64,000 nucleotides of DNA from Sanguibacter antarcticus (GCF_002564005.1 NZ_PDJG01000001.1:682001-746000), one strand, 5' to 3'; numbered from the stretch's first letter, positions 52,708 to 61,801 are shown. Made by a program: numbers and translations. Notes: generated from the letters alone by a model not told the origin.

Positions 52708-53606
52708 GCGCATCCTTGTCCGGTGCGCAGCGTCGCGAGGTTGGTGAGCATGACAGAACGGTAGTCCGAGCCGGCGTCGCTGAGGCTCTCGAGCGGGTCG
52801 AGGACAGCGGTCGCCACCCCGACGTCGGCGGCGAGCGTGTCGGTGACCTTCGAGCTGAGGAGCCGTTCGAGGTAGATCGTGCTCACCCCGTTGTCCTCGA
52901 TGATGGTGGAGACCTCGCGCAGGCGGGCGGGCGAGGGCTCGGTGTCGGGGTCGATCCCGGCGATGCCCACGAGGTCGAAGCCGTACCGCTCGGCGAAGTA
53001 GCCGAAGGCTTCGTGGGACGTGACGATCACGCGGTCGGTGCACTCGGCGAGACCGGTCGTCAGCTGTGCGTCGAGGTCGGTCAGCGACGCGACGAGGGCG
53101 TCTGCTCGTTCGGCGTAGGCGTCGGCGTTCGCCGGGTCGACGGCGGCGAGCTCGGCTTCGACGTCGACCGCGACGGCCGCCAGACGTAGGGGGTCGAGCC
53201 AGAAGTGCGGGTCGAGGCCGGCGTCGGTGTCCTCGCCGTGCTGCTCGAGGTCGGCGGACGCGGCGGCGTCGACGACGTGCTCGGGCTGACGGGCCTCGAT
53301 CGCGTCGTCGACGGCTGGCTGGAAGCCGGAGAGGTAGACGACGAGGCCTGCGTCGCCGACGGAGCGAGCGTGGGCGGGGGACAGCTCGAGGTCGTGGGGC
53401 TCGGCGCCTGTCGGGGTGAGCGAGGAGACGGTCACGAGGTCGCCCCCGATCTGCTCGGCGACGTACTGGAGGGGGTAGAAGGACGCGAGGACCTGGGTCG
53501 TGTCGTCGGTGCTCGTGGCGTCTGCGCACCCGGTGAGGGCGGTGCCGAGGACGAGGGTGGCGACGGCGAGGGCAGAGCCACGTCGAGCAGGAATGCTAAC
53601 GAACAT
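52704..53606 (-). CDS. znuA: Zinc-binding lipoprotein ZnuA
   Basis: The 300-residue solute-binding protein has a lipobox LTGC (lipidation at C27). Metal-ligand regions are GAEPHDLELS (first His), DPHFWLDP (second His) and SHEAFGYFAERY (third His) plus a late Asp. A modest acidic/His loop (LEQHGEDTDAG) precedes DPHFW. Three ATGs (53606, 53612, 53615) are possible. 53606 is preferred because the -10 GAGAAT lies 7 nt upstream, giving a leaderless message. The Zur palindrome overlaps this start. Confidence 0.92.
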   Translation of the reverse strand: MFVSIPARRGSALAVATLVLGTALTGCADATSTDDTTQVLASFYPLQYVAEQIGGDLVTVSSLTPTGAEPHDLELSPAHARSVGDAGLVVYLSGFQPAVDDAIEARQPEHVVDAAASADLEQHGEDTDAGLDPHFWLDPLRLAAVAVDVEAELAAVDPANADAYAERADALVASLTDLDAQLTTGLAECTDRVIVTSHEAFGYFAERYGFDLVGIAGIDPDTEPSPARLREVSTIIEDNGVSTIYLERLLSSKVTDTLAADVGVATAVLDPLESLSDAGSDYRSVMLTNLATLRTGQGCA

Positions 53607-53620
53607 GAGCATCATTCTCA
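53606..53620. promoter_or_regulatory. Zur box at the znuA start
   Basis: TGAGCATCATTCTCA is a palindrome (TGAG-n-AT-n-AT-n-CTCA), the Fur/Zur-box type. It overlaps the -10 element and the predicted transcription start of znuA, so a bound zinc-Zur would block initiation. The zur gene itself is in the same operon. Confidence 0.8.
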
Positions 53621-53642
53621 GTTTTGCTGGGTCTCGTGTCAA
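53614..53642 (-). promoter_or_regulatory. znuA promoter
   Basis: On the minus strand TTGACA (53637-53642), a 17-nt spacer and GAGAAT (53614-53619) form the best -35/-10 pair in the window. The -10 is 7 nt before the ATG at 53606. Confidence 0.7.
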
Positions 53643-53643
53643 A

Positions 53644-53673
53644 CTGACCGGTCGACGTGCAGCCTTGTAACCT
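53644..53673 (+). promoter_or_regulatory. Possible glyS promoter
   Basis: CTGACC (53644-53649), an 18-nt spacer and TAACCT (53668-53673) are a weak -35/-10 pair pointing toward glyS. Back to back with the znuA promoter. Confidence 0.3.
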
Positions 53674-53749
53674 AGGACGCTGGCGCCGCTTGCGCCGTTC
53701 GCCTGCCCCACGAGCCACGTGCGGGCACTGAGCATCTGGAGTGATCACT

Positions 53750-55138
53750 GTGGCCACAGCGCCCTCTCGTCTCGATTCCGCCGTCTCCCTCGCGAAGCGT
53801 CGCGGCTTCGTGTTCCAGTCCGGAGAGATCTACGGAGGTTCGCGGTCCGCGTGGGACTACGGGCCTCTCGGCGTCGAGCTCAAGGAGAACATCAAGCGCC
53901 AGTGGTGGCGCACGATGGTTCAGAGCCGCGACGACGTCGTCGGCCTCGACTCAGCGGTCATCCTCCCGCGCCAGGTGTGGATCGCCTCCGGTCACGTGGG
54001 CGTCTTCACCGACCCGCTCACCGAGTGCCTGTCCTGCCACAAGCGGTTCCGCGAGGACCAGATGCTCGAAGAGTTCGAGGAGAAGAAGGGCCGCGTCCCG
54101 GAGAACGGTCTTGCCGACATCGCGTGCCCCAACTGCGGGACCCGCGGGCAGTGGACCGAGCCGCGCGACTTCAACATGATGCTCAAGACCCACCTCGGCC
54201 CGGTCGAGGACGAGTCCGGCCTGCACTACCTGCGCCCCGAGACGGCCCAGGGCATCTTCGTGAACTTCGCCAACGTCCTCGGAGCGAGCCGCAAGAAGCC
54301 GCCGTTCGGCATCGGACAGATCGGGAAGTCCTTCCGCAACGAGATCACGCCCGGCAACTTCATCTTCCGCACGCGCGAGTTCGAGCAGATGGAGATGGAG
54401 TTCTTCGTCAAGCCTGGCACCGACGAAGAATGGCACCAGTACTGGATCGACGCGCGCACGGCCTGGTACACCGACCTCGGGATCTCGGCGGACAACCTGC
54501 GCCTCTTCGAGCACCCGCAAGAGAAGCTGTCGCACTACTCGAAGCGCACCGTCGACATCGAGTACCGCTTCGGCTTCACCGGCAGCGAGTGGGGCGAGCT
54601 CGAGGGGATCGCAAACCGCACCGACTTCGACCTCAAGACGCACTCGGAGAGCTCTGGCAAGGACCTCTCGTACTTCGACCAGGGCGAGAACGAGCGGTGG
54701 GTGCCCTACGTCATCGAGCCTGCCGCCGGGCTGACGCGCTCGCTCATGGCGTTCCTCGTCGAGGCTTACACCGAGGACGAGGCCCCCAACGCGAAGGGTG
54801 GCGTCGACGTCCGTACCGTCCTGCGGCTCGACCCGCGTCTCGCGCCGATCAAGGCCGCGGTGCTCCCGCTCTCGCGCAACGAGAAGCTCTCGCCGAAGGC
54901 TCGTGACCTCGCGGCCGAGCTCCGCAAGAGCTGGAACGTCGACTTCGACGACGCCGGTGCGATCGGACGTCGCTACCGCCGACAGGACGAGATCGGGACG
55001 CCGTTCTGCATCACGGTCGACTTCGACACGCTCGAGGACCAGGCCGTGACGATCCGTCACCGTGACGACATGTCGCAGGAGCGCGTCGCGCTCGACCAGG
55101 TCACGGCCTATCTCGGGGCGCGTCTCGTCGGCTGCTGA
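53750..55138 (+). CDS. glyS: Glycyl-tRNA synthetase (class II, alpha2 type)
   Basis: The 462-residue dimeric enzyme charges tRNA-Gly. It has the N-terminal [30 protein letters not shown], the class II motif 2 region ([33 protein letters not shown]) and a C-terminal anticodon domain. The GTG at 53750 has TGGAG 8 nt upstream; the GTG at 53741 overlaps that site. CxxC pairs (CLSC, CPNC) form the zinc-binding insertion typical of this type. A 23-bp hairpin follows the stop. Confidence 0.96.
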   Translation: MATAPSRLDSAVSLAKRRGFVFQSGEIYGGSRSAWDYGPLGVELKENIKRQWWRTMVQSRDDVVGLDSAVILPRQVWIASGHVGVFTDPLTECLSCHKRFREDQMLEEFEEKKGRVPENGLADIACPNCGTRGQWTEPRDFNMMLKTHLGPVEDESGLHYLRPETAQGIFVNFANVLGASRKKPPFGIGQIGKSFRNEITPGNFIFRTREFEQMEMEFFVKPGTDEEWHQYWIDARTAWYTDLGISADNLRLFEHPQEKLSHYSKRTVDIEYRFGFTGSEWGELEGIANRTDFDLKTHSESSGKDLSYFDQGENERWVPYVIEPAAGLTRSLMAFLVEAYTEDEAPNAKGGVDVRTVLRLDPRLAPIKAAVLPLSRNEKLSPKARDLAAELRKSWNVDFDDAGAIGRRYRRQDEIGTPFCITVDFDTLEDQAVTIRHRDDMSQERVALDQVTAYLGARLVGC

Positions 55139-55157
55139 CAGCAGCACCCCGCCGACG

Positions 55158-55206
55158 TCCCACCACGGGCCGGCCTCCTCGACGAGGAGGCCGGCCCGTG
55201 GTGGGA
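55158..55206 (+). terminator. Terminator after glyS
   Basis: A perfect 23-bp stem (55158-55180 with 55184-55206) with a 3-nt tip. Its right arm reaches the -10 region of dusB, so terminator and next promoter share sequence. Confidence 0.9.
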
Positions 55207-55210
55207 GAAT
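55205..55210 (+). promoter_or_regulatory. Probable -10 element, leaderless dusB
   Basis: GAGAAT lies 6 nt before the GTG at 55217, the same hexamer as in the znuA promoter. It overlaps the last two bases of the glyS terminator stem. Confidence 0.4.
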
Positions 55211-55216
55211 GAGGCA

Positions 55217-56416
55217 GTGACTTCTGCAGCGACCACAGATCAAGCCGCCCCGACGCGACACCCCGGACAGGTATTGCCCCCGTTGCAGATCGGTCCGTAC
55301 ACCGTGCAGACCCCGGTGATCCTCGCTCCGATGGCCGGCGTGACGAACACCGCCTTTCGTCGGCTCTGCCGCGAGCACGGGCCCGGTGGGCTCTACGTCG
55401 CCGAGATGGTCACCTCACGAGCGATCGTCGAGCGCAACGTCGAGGCGCTCCGGATCGTCACCTTCGACGAGGGGGAGTCGCCGCGCTCGGCCCAGGTCTA
55501 CGGGGTCGACCCGGCGACCGTCGCCGCCGCAGTGCGGATCATCGCCGGCGAAGGCCGGGCCGACCATATCGACCTCAACTTCGGGTGCCCGGTCCCCAAG
55601 GTGACGAAGAAGGGCGGCGGGGCCGTCCTGCCGTGGAAGCGCGAGCTCTTCACCCGCATCGTCCACGCCGCCGTCGAGGCCGCTGCGCCCCACGGCGTGC
55701 CGGTGACCGTGAAGATGCGCAAGGGTATCGACGCGGACCACCTCACGTACCTCGAGGCAGGTCTCATCGCTGAGCAGGCCGGCGTCGCGGCGGTCGCGCT
55801 GCATGCCCGCACCGCTGCCGACTACTACTCAGGGACGGCTGACTGGTCGGCGATCCGCCAGCTCAAAGAGACCGTCACGAGCATCCCGGTGCTCGGCAAC
55901 GGGGACATCTGGTCTGCTGAGGATGCGCTGGAGATGGTGCGTCAGACCGGGTGCGACGGGGTCGTCGTCGGGCGCGGGTGCCAGGGGCGGCCATGGATCT
56001 TCGCTGACCTCGCGGCCGCTTTCAACGGCTCTGACGAGCGGATCAAGCCCGGGCTGCGGATCGTCGCCGAGACCATCTACCGGCACGGTGAGCTCATGGC
56101 GGACTTCTTCGAGGACGAGGACAAAGGAACCCGCGACCTGCGCAAGCACATGGCGTGGTATCTCAAGGGCTACGCCGTCGGTGGGGACGCCCGCCGGGGG
56201 CTCGCGCTCGTCTCCTCGCTCGCCGAGCTGCGCGAGCGCCTCGATGCCCTCGACCTCGACCAGCCCTACCCGGGCAAGGACGCCGAGGGCCAGCGCGGAC
56301 GCCAAGGGACACCGAAGCAACCGCACGTTCCTTACGGATGGCTCGACTCTCGTGAGCTGAGCGACGAGCACCGCGCCAAGCTTCTCGAAGCCGAGCTGAG
56401 CGTCTCCGGCGGGTGA
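55217..56416 (+). CDS. dusB: tRNA-dihydrouridine synthase
   Basis: The 399-residue flavoenzyme reduces uridine in tRNA. The TIM barrel begins with LAPMAGVTNTAFRRLCREHG, has the catalytic Cys in NFGCPVPKVTKKGGGA, and a basic MRKGI substrate loop. A helical C-terminal tRNA-binding domain (RDLRKHMAWYLKGYAVG) follows. The last 70 residues exceed the usual length. The GTG start has GAGAAT 6 nt upstream and a possible GAGG. It converges with the MOSC gene. Confidence 0.94.
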   Translation: MTSAATTDQAAPTRHPGQVLPPLQIGPYTVQTPVILAPMAGVTNTAFRRLCREHGPGGLYVAEMVTSRAIVERNVEALRIVTFDEGESPRSAQVYGVDPATVAAAVRIIAGEGRADHIDLNFGCPVPKVTKKGGGAVLPWKRELFTRIVHAAVEAAAPHGVPVTVKMRKGIDADHLTYLEAGLIAEQAGVAAVALHARTAADYYSGTADWSAIRQLKETVTSIPVLGNGDIWSAEDALEMVRQTGCDGVVVGRGCQGRPWIFADLAAAFNGSDERIKPGLRIVAETIYRHGELMADFFEDEDKGTRDLRKHMAWYLKGYAVGGDARRGLALVSSLAELRERLDALDLDQPYPGKDAEGQRGRQGTPKQPHVPYGWLDSRELSDEHRAKLLEAELSVSGG

Positions 56417-56456
56417 GCGCGCCGACGGGCCGACCGTCTCGGGTGGCGCAGGTCGT

Positions 56457-57137
56457 TCATCCTTCTGCGTCGGTCCGGGCCAGCATGGTCTGGACTGCGT
56501 CCAGCATGCTCTCGCACAGGCGGATCAGACCGCCGGCGTGCGCGTCGTGCAGGAGGCGTGCGTCGGCTGGCGAGCGTTCGCTGAACCACCGCCCGACGGT
56601 CACGCCGTGGGCCGGACGGTGGACGACCGTGATCGCGTGGCCGGCTTCGATCGGCCCCGGACGGATCACGCGAAGGTACGTCCCCACACGCCCTGTGTCG
56701 CTGAAACGCTTGACCCATCGTTCTTCGTCGATGCGCCGCGCGAAGGTCGAGCACGGGATGCGCGGGCTCGTCACCTCGACCTCGACGGCTGCGCCGATCC
56801 GCCACCGCTCGCCGACGACCGCGGTGGTGGTCCCCAGACCGAGGGTGCGGAGGTTCTCCCCGAAGAGTCCGGGCGGGATGTCCTTGCCGAGCTCGGCCGA
56901 CCAGAGCGCAGCCTCCTCGTCGGCGTAGGCGTACAACGCCTTGTCCTCGCCACCGTGGAACCGACGATCGGCCTGCACGTCACCGCGCAGCCCGAGCGGG
57001 CCGACAGTCACGGGCCCGTCGACCGGGCGCTTGTCGATGGCCGTGACGCCGACCGGCCCCTCGTCCTCGCGGAGTGCGTGCACGCGGCAGACCGCGAGGA
57101 CCTGTGCTGAGGGGGCGGTGACCGTCTCTGGTGGCAT
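56457..57137 (-). CDS. MOSC domain protein (YiiM-like)
   Basis: The 226-residue protein has the MOSC core (GLRGDVQADRRFHGGEDKALYAYADE, LFGENLRTLGL, VEVTSPRIPCSTFARRI), in which C150 or so of PRIPCSTF is the conserved cysteine. MOSC proteins handle molybdenum-cofactor sulfur or, in the YiiM branch, reduce N-hydroxylated bases. The ATG at 57137 is chosen, with CATGAT 6 nt upstream as a weak -10. It lies downstream of the GH13 gene on the same strand (64 nt gap) but has no functional link with it. Confidence 0.88.
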   Translation of the reverse strand: MPPETVTAPSAQVLAVCRVHALREDEGPVGVTAIDKRPVDGPVTVGPLGLRGDVQADRRFHGGEDKALYAYADEEAALWSAELGKDIPPGLFGENLRTLGLGTTTAVVGERWRIGAAVEVEVTSPRIPCSTFARRIDEERWVKRFSDTGRVGTYLRVIRPGPIEAGHAITVVHRPAHGVTVGRWFSERSPADARLLHDAHAGGLIRLCESMLDAVQTMLARTDAEG

Positions 57138-57201
57138 GGAGCAATCATGCCAACCCCGACCCCAGCGCTGGGCCCCGGTCAGCGATCGCGCAGGACGCTG
57201 C

Positions 57202-59001
57202 TCAGAGCTGGACCCAGACCGTGGTGTCCTGCGGGACCTGGACAGCGCCGCTCGCGCCGTCTGCGACGAGCGGGCCGCTCGAGATGAGCACCTGCGACCC
57301 GGCCGGGAGCGCGAACGGCTCCGCGGCGAAGCTCGTGAGGACGAGGACGTCACGGTTGACGAACGCGAGGACGTTCGGCGAGGCAGCCACCTCGTCGACC
57401 CAGGCGAGCGAACCGAGGCCGAGGTCGTGCTCCTTGCGCAGGGCGAGGGCGTCGCGGTACATGGCGAACGTCGAGCCGTCGGTGGAGCGCTGGACGTCGG
57501 CGGCGCTCGCGCGGTAGGTCTCGGGCTGGGGGAGCCATGTGGCCCCGGTGGGGCCGAAGCCGTACCCGGGCGCGTCCGCTTCCCAGGGCAGGGGGACACG
57601 GCAGCCGTCGCGGCCGGCCTCGGTGTAGCCCGAGCGCCACCAGGCCGGGTCTTGGCGCAGGTCGTCGTCCAGGTCGGTGTGCTCGGGGAGGCCGAGCTCC
57701 TCGCCCTGGTAGACGTAGGCGGAGCCCGGGAGCCCGAGCATCTGCAGCGTCGCGGCACGGGCACGGCGCAGGCCGAGCGCGGCGTCGGGCTGAGGGTCGG
57801 TCTTGCCGATCCCGTTCGGACGGACGGCGCCGCCGCTCAGACCCATGCGGGAGGCGTGGCGGACGACGTCGTGGTTCGACAGCACCCACGTGGTGGGGGC
57901 GCCGACCTCGTCGGACGCCCGCAGCGACGCAGCGACGACGGAGCGCAGCGCGGCGGCGTCCCACGCTGTCGTGAGGAACGAGAAGTTGAAGGCCTGGTGC
58001 ATCTCGTCGCTGCGGACGTAGCGGGCGAGACGGCTCAGCGGCTCGACCCACGCCTCGGCGACGAGGGCGCGGTCGCCGTCGTAGCCGGCGAGGACGGTGT
58101 GCCAGGCGCGGTAGATCTCGTGGACGCCCTCTTGGTCGAACATCGGTCCGCTGTTTCCCGCCCCGGTGGAGCCGTCTTCGGCGGGCTGGTGCGCCTCGTC
58201 GGTGGTGCCCTCGACCATGGAGACCTCGCCGTCCCAGTCGGGCAGACCAGGTGTTTTGACCATGCCGTGGGCGACGTCGATGCGGAAGCCGTCGACCCCG
58301 CGGTCGAGCCAGAAGCGCAGGACGTCCTCGAACTCGGCGCGGACCTCGGGGTGCTCCCAGTCGAGGTCGGGCTGCGTGGTGTCGAACATGTGCAGGTACC
58401 ACTGACTGTCGGTGACGCCGTCGGTGGCGGCGGCAGCGCGCTCGTTCACGCGCGTCCAGGCCGGGCCGCCGAAGATCGACTTCCAGTTGTTCGGGGGGAG
58501 GTCGCCGTTCTCGCCCTGTCCCTCGCGGAACAGGTACCGGGCACGCTCCGGGCTGTCCGGGCCTGCAGCGAGGGCAGCCTTGAACCAGTCGTGGTCGTCT
58601 GAGGTGTGGTTCGGCACGAGGTCGACGATGACGCGGAGGCCGACGTCGTGGGCGCGCTCGAGAAGGGTCTCGAAGTCGGAGAGGGTGCCGAAGATCGGGT
58701 CGACGTCCCGGTAGTCGGCGACGTCGTAGCCGGCATCGGCTTGCGGCGAGCGGTAGAACGGCGAGAGCCAGATCGCGTCGACACCGAGGGTCGTGAGGTG
58801 CTCGAGGCGTGAGGTGATGCCGGGGATGTCTCCGATGCCGTTGCCGGTGCTGTCGGCGAAGGACCGCGGGTAGACCTGGTAGATGACGGCGCTGCGCCAC
58901 CATTCGCGTGCGGCGTCGCTGGCGGCGTGGAGGAGCGTGGCCCCCGTGGAGGTCAACGTGAAGGTTGCCTTGTCGGTGGTGGTCGAATCGATACGAGTCA
59001 C
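57202..59001 (-). CDS. GH13 alpha-glucosidase
   Basis: The 599-residue cytoplasmic GH13 enzyme has the four conserved regions: I DLVPNHTS (127-134), II GFRIDVAHG with nucleophile D242, III EAW with acid/base E316, and IV SNHD with D378. The text IYQVYPRSFADSTGNGIGDI is typical of alpha-glucosidase/oligo-1,6-glucosidase. No signal peptide is present. It follows the LacI-type regulator on the same strand and is divergent from malEFG, so it probably hydrolyses imported maltodextrin or isomaltose. GTG start with AAGGA upstream. Exact linkage preference cannot be read from sequence. Confidence 0.92.
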   Translation of the reverse strand: MTRIDSTTTDKATFTLTSTGATLLHAASDAAREWWRSAVIYQVYPRSFADSTGNGIGDIPGITSRLEHLTTLGVDAIWLSPFYRSPQADAGYDVADYRDVDPIFGTLSDFETLLERAHDVGLRVIVDLVPNHTSDDHDWFKAALAAGPDSPERARYLFREGQGENGDLPPNNWKSIFGGPAWTRVNERAAAATDGVTDSQWYLHMFDTTQPDLDWEHPEVRAEFEDVLRFWLDRGVDGFRIDVAHGMVKTPGLPDWDGEVSMVEGTTDEAHQPAEDGSTGAGNSGPMFDQEGVHEIYRAWHTVLAGYDGDRALVAEAWVEPLSRLARYVRSDEMHQAFNFSFLTTAWDAAALRSVVAASLRASDEVGAPTTWVLSNHDVVRHASRMGLSGGAVRPNGIGKTDPQPDAALGLRRARAATLQMLGLPGSAYVYQGEELGLPEHTDLDDDLRQDPAWWRSGYTEAGRDGCRVPLPWEADAPGYGFGPTGATWLPQPETYRASAADVQRSTDGSTFAMYRDALALRKEHDLGLGSLAWVDEVAASPNVLAFVNRDVLVLTSFAAEPFALPAGSQVLISSGPLVADGASGAVQVPQDTTVWVQL

Positions 59002-59064
59002 GGCGACGGTGTCCTTGTCAGTGGTGTGCGGGTACGTGGGCTGTGGGCGGGGCAGGGCGGGCGG

Positions 59065-60144
59065 TCAGGACGAGAGGCTGGCGCGCTGCTCGGCGTGGGC
59101 GCGCATGTCGGGAGAGGCTCCGGTCGAGTTGCGGACGATGAGCTCGGGGTGGAAGAGGAGCTCGCTGCGCGGTGCTGAGGTGCCGTTGATGACGGAGAGC
59201 AGGGCGCTGATCGCGGCATGGCTCATCGCTGAGACCGGTTGGCGCACGGTCGTCAGCGGAGGGTCGGTGAAGGCGATGAGCGGTGAGTCGTCGTACCCGA
59301 CGACAGAGAGGTCGTGGGGGACGTTCATCCGTCGCTGGTGCGCGGCGCGGACCACGCCGAGAGCCATGAGGTCTGACCCGCAGACGATCGCGGTGTGGCC
59401 GGAGTCGATGAGGTCTCCGCCGGCGGCCTGGCCGCCTTCGACGGTGAAGAGGGACGTCGCGACGTGCGGGCTGGAGTCCTCGATCCCGAGGTGACGGGAG
59501 AGCGCGTCGCTGAAGCCCTCGAGCTTGCGGCGTGCGGTGATGAACCGGTCGGGGCCGGTCGCGAGGCCGATCCGGCGGTGGCCGAGGGAGACGAGGTGCC
59601 TGACGGACAGCTCCATCGCGGCCATGTCGTCGGCCGAGATGAAGGGTGCGTCGATCTCGGGTGCGTACCCGTTGATGAAGACGAGCGGGACCCCGCGGTT
59701 GCGCAGCTGCTCATAGCGCACGCGGCTGGCCTGAGTGTCGGCGTGGAGGCCGGAGATGAAGAGGATGCCGTCGATGGAGTGGTCGAGGAGCATCTCGATG
59801 TACTCGTCCTCCGTGGTCCCGCCGGGGGACTGGGTGCACAGGAGCGGGGTGTAGCCGCGCTGGGAGAGCATGCTCTCGATGGTCTGCGCGAACGCCGGGA
59901 AGACGGGGTTCGTCAGCTCGGGGACGATGAGCCCGACGAGACCGGCGGACCGGTTGCGCAGCTTCTCGGGACGTTCGTAGCCGAGGACGTCGAGCGCCGC
60001 GAGCACTGCCTGGCGCGTCTCGGAGGCGACGCCGACCTTGCCGTTGAGGACGCGGGAGACGGTCGCTGTGCTCACTCCGGCCTGCTTGGCGAGGTCGGTG
60101 AGCCGGGTCTTGGAACCTGGTGTCTGGGGAGCGTTCAGCGTCAC
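59065..60144 (-). CDS. LacI-type repressor of the maltodextrin locus
   Basis: The 359-residue regulator has an N-terminal helix-turn-helix and hinge (RLTDLAKQAGVSTATVSRVL, about 14-34) and a periplasmic-binding-like effector domain (VGLIVPELTNPVFPAFAQTI, GHRRIGLATGP). The GTG at 60144 has AAGGAGG 6 nt upstream and is chosen over the ATG six codons earlier, which would contain that site. It likely binds the palindromes in the divergent gap (60204-60221, 60327-60342). The effector is unknown. Confidence 0.93.
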   Translation of the reverse strand: MTLNAPQTPGSKTRLTDLAKQAGVSTATVSRVLNGKVGVASETRQAVLAALDVLGYERPEKLRNRSAGLVGLIVPELTNPVFPAFAQTIESMLSQRGYTPLLCTQSPGGTTEDEYIEMLLDHSIDGILFISGLHADTQASRVRYEQLRNRGVPLVFINGYAPEIDAPFISADDMAAMELSVRHLVSLGHRRIGLATGPDRFITARRKLEGFSDALSRHLGIEDSSPHVATSLFTVEGGQAAGGDLIDSGHTAIVCGSDLMALGVVRAAHQRRMNVPHDLSVVGYDDSPLIAFTDPPLTTVRQPVSAMSHAAISALLSVINGTSAPRSELLFHPELIVRNSTGASPDMRAHAEQRASLSS

Positions 60145-60203
60145 ACCAGACCTCCTTGTCATGAGTCAGGACCCTGTGAGGTGCTGAGCGATGGGCGAGC
60201 GAT

Positions 60204-60221
60204 CGTTGCAACGGCTTGCAA
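60204..60221. promoter_or_regulatory. Candidate LacI-type operator proximal to the repressor gene
   Basis: CGTTGCAACGGCTTGCAA contains the self-complementary CGTTGCAACG and two TTGCAA units 4 nt apart. It lies 60 nt from the lacI-type start, so autoregulation is possible. Confidence 0.5.
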
Positions 60222-60326
60222 CGGGCCGCCGGTGAGACAGGATACCTCAGGGCCGCGGGAACTCGGGAAATTCTTGAGAAAACTGTCACTTCTTGCGCAC
60301 GTCCGCCAATCGTTGCATGAAAGTTA

Positions 60327-60342
60327 CTGCAAGAACTTGCAG
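60327..60342. promoter_or_regulatory. Candidate LacI-type operator at the malE promoter
   Basis: CTGCAAGAACTTGCAG is a 16-bp palindrome with only the central AA unpaired. It overlaps the predicted -35 of malE and shares the TTGCAA-like half-site with the other operator. Confidence 0.6.
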
Positions 60343-60366
60343 GCGTAGCGGGTGAGCGGCTAGCGT
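60337..60366 (+). promoter_or_regulatory. Probable malE promoter
   Basis: TTGCAG (60337-60342), an 18-nt spacer and TAGCGT (60361-60366). The start would be near 60373, giving a leader of about 67 nt with GGAGAAAG before the ATG. The -35 is inside the candidate operator. Confidence 0.45.
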
Positions 60367-60439
60367 CCAGAACATCAGGGCCAACGTCGGTGCGAACCCG
60401 CCGTGGCCGGTTCACAAGACACACCTTTGGAGAAAGACG

Positions 60440-61654
60440 ATGCGACGAAGCATCCCCGTGGCTGCGGTCCTCGGCCTGGCCCTAGCCCTCACCTCCTGCT
60501 CGTCGGACACCGACGCCAGCTCAGACGACACGGCCGCCGGTGGCGGCACCCTCACGATCTGGGTCGACGAGACCCGCGCCGCGCCCGTCGAGGCCGCAGC
60601 AGCCCAGTACGAAGAAGCGACCGGAAACACCGTCAAGCTCGTCCAGAAGAACTACGACGACATCCGCCCCGACTTCCTCGCCCAGGTCCCCACCGGCGAA
60701 GGCCCCGACATCACGGTCGGAGCCCACGACTGGCTCGGCGAGCTCACGACGAACGGTGTGGTCGCCCCGATCGAGCTCGGTGACGCGGCAGCAGGCTTCG
60801 AGCCCGTCGCCGTCGACGCCTTCACCTTCGACGGCTCGGTCTACGCGCTCCCGTACGCCATCGAGAACATCGCGATCATCCGCAACACGGCGCTCGCAGA
60901 CTCCACGCCCGCGACCTTCGACGAGATGATCGCCATGGGGCGCGCCGCCGGCACCCAGTACCCGTTCCTCGCCCAGGTCGGCGAGACCGGCGACGGATAC
61001 ACGCTCTACCCGTTCCAGACGTCGTTCGGTGCCCCGGTCTTCGCCCAGAACGACGACGGCTCCTACACGTCCGAGCTCGCTCTCGGTGGCGACGCCGGCA
61101 ACGACTTCGCGCAGTGGCTGGCAGACCAGGGGGCAGCGAAAGTCCTCGATGTCTCGATGACGTACGACATCGCTGTGCAGGCCTTCGCAGACGGGCAGTC
61201 CCCGTACATCCTCGGCGGTCCGTGGATGCTCGACTCTTTCCAGGACCTCGACCTCGCCATCGACCCGATCCCCAGCGCAGGCGGCGAGCCTGCTCAGCCG
61301 TTCACCGGTGTCGCAGGCTTCTACGTCAGTGCGCAGAGCAAGAACCAGCTGCTCGCTGCGGACTTCCTCACCAACTACATGGCGACCAAGGAAGCCCAGG
61401 TCGCGCTCTACGAGGCCGGCGACCGCACGCCTGCTCTGTCCGCGGCTGCTGACGAGGTCTCGTCCGACCCGATCGCCGCAGGCTTCAGGGCTGCGAGCGC
61501 GGACGCCGTGCCGATGCCGTCGATCCCGGAGATGGGTTCTGTCTGGTCGTTCTGGGGTGTGACGGAGGCAGGCATCATCTCCGGCGCCACGGAGCCGGTC
61601 GCGGGCTGGGAAAAGATGTCGACCGACATCCAGGGTGCCATCGACGCCAGCTGA
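60440..61654 (+). CDS. malE: Maltodextrin-type substrate-binding lipoprotein
   Basis: The 404-residue lipoprotein has a lipobox LTSC (C20), an acidic Ser/Asp-rich linker and a family-1 solute-binding fold (GGTLTIWVDETRAAPVEAAA, VPTGEGPDITVGAHDWLGEL). Close in layout to MalE/CycB maltodextrin-binding proteins. It delivers sugar to the MalF-MalG permease. No ATPase gene is seen in the window; as in other actinobacteria, a shared MsiK-type ATPase elsewhere is likely. ATG with GGAGAAAG upstream. Confidence 0.9.
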   Translation: MRRSIPVAAVLGLALALTSCSSDTDASSDDTAAGGGTLTIWVDETRAAPVEAAAAQYEEATGNTVKLVQKNYDDIRPDFLAQVPTGEGPDITVGAHDWLGELTTNGVVAPIELGDAAAGFEPVAVDAFTFDGSVYALPYAIENIAIIRNTALADSTPATFDEMIAMGRAAGTQYPFLAQVGETGDGYTLYPFQTSFGAPVFAQNDDGSYTSELALGGDAGNDFAQWLADQGAAKVLDVSMTYDIAVQAFADGQSPYILGGPWMLDSFQDLDLAIDPIPSAGGEPAQPFTGVAGFYVSAQSKNQLLAADFLTNYMATKEAQVALYEAGDRTPALSAAADEVSSDPIAAGFRAASADAVPMPSIPEMGSVWSFWGVTEAGIISGATEPVAGWEKMSTDIQGAIDAS

Positions 61655-61770
61655 TCTACGTCTCGCGTCCCCCGGGCGCGGCGTGCGGTGGCTCGCTGCG
61701 CACGTCACGCCAGGGGGACACCGGCCCCGCACAGGCCCTGCACCGGCCACGCTGCACACCCACGACGATC

Positions 61771-61787
61771 CAGCACGGTCCGTGCTG
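61771..61787 (+). repeat. Hairpin between malE and malF
   Basis: CAGCACG (61771-61777) pairs with CGTGCTG (61781-61787) around a 3-nt loop, ending just before the GGAGG ribosome site of malF. Such stems often lower downstream expression or protect the upstream mRNA. Confidence 0.4.
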
Positions 61788-61801
61788 CCCGGAGGAACAG
61801 A

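Noticed and set aside
56457..57137. MOSC gene as part of the maltodextrin operon
   Set aside because: It is co-directional with the GH13 gene but has its own weak -10 (CATGAT) and an unrelated family function. Only position links them.
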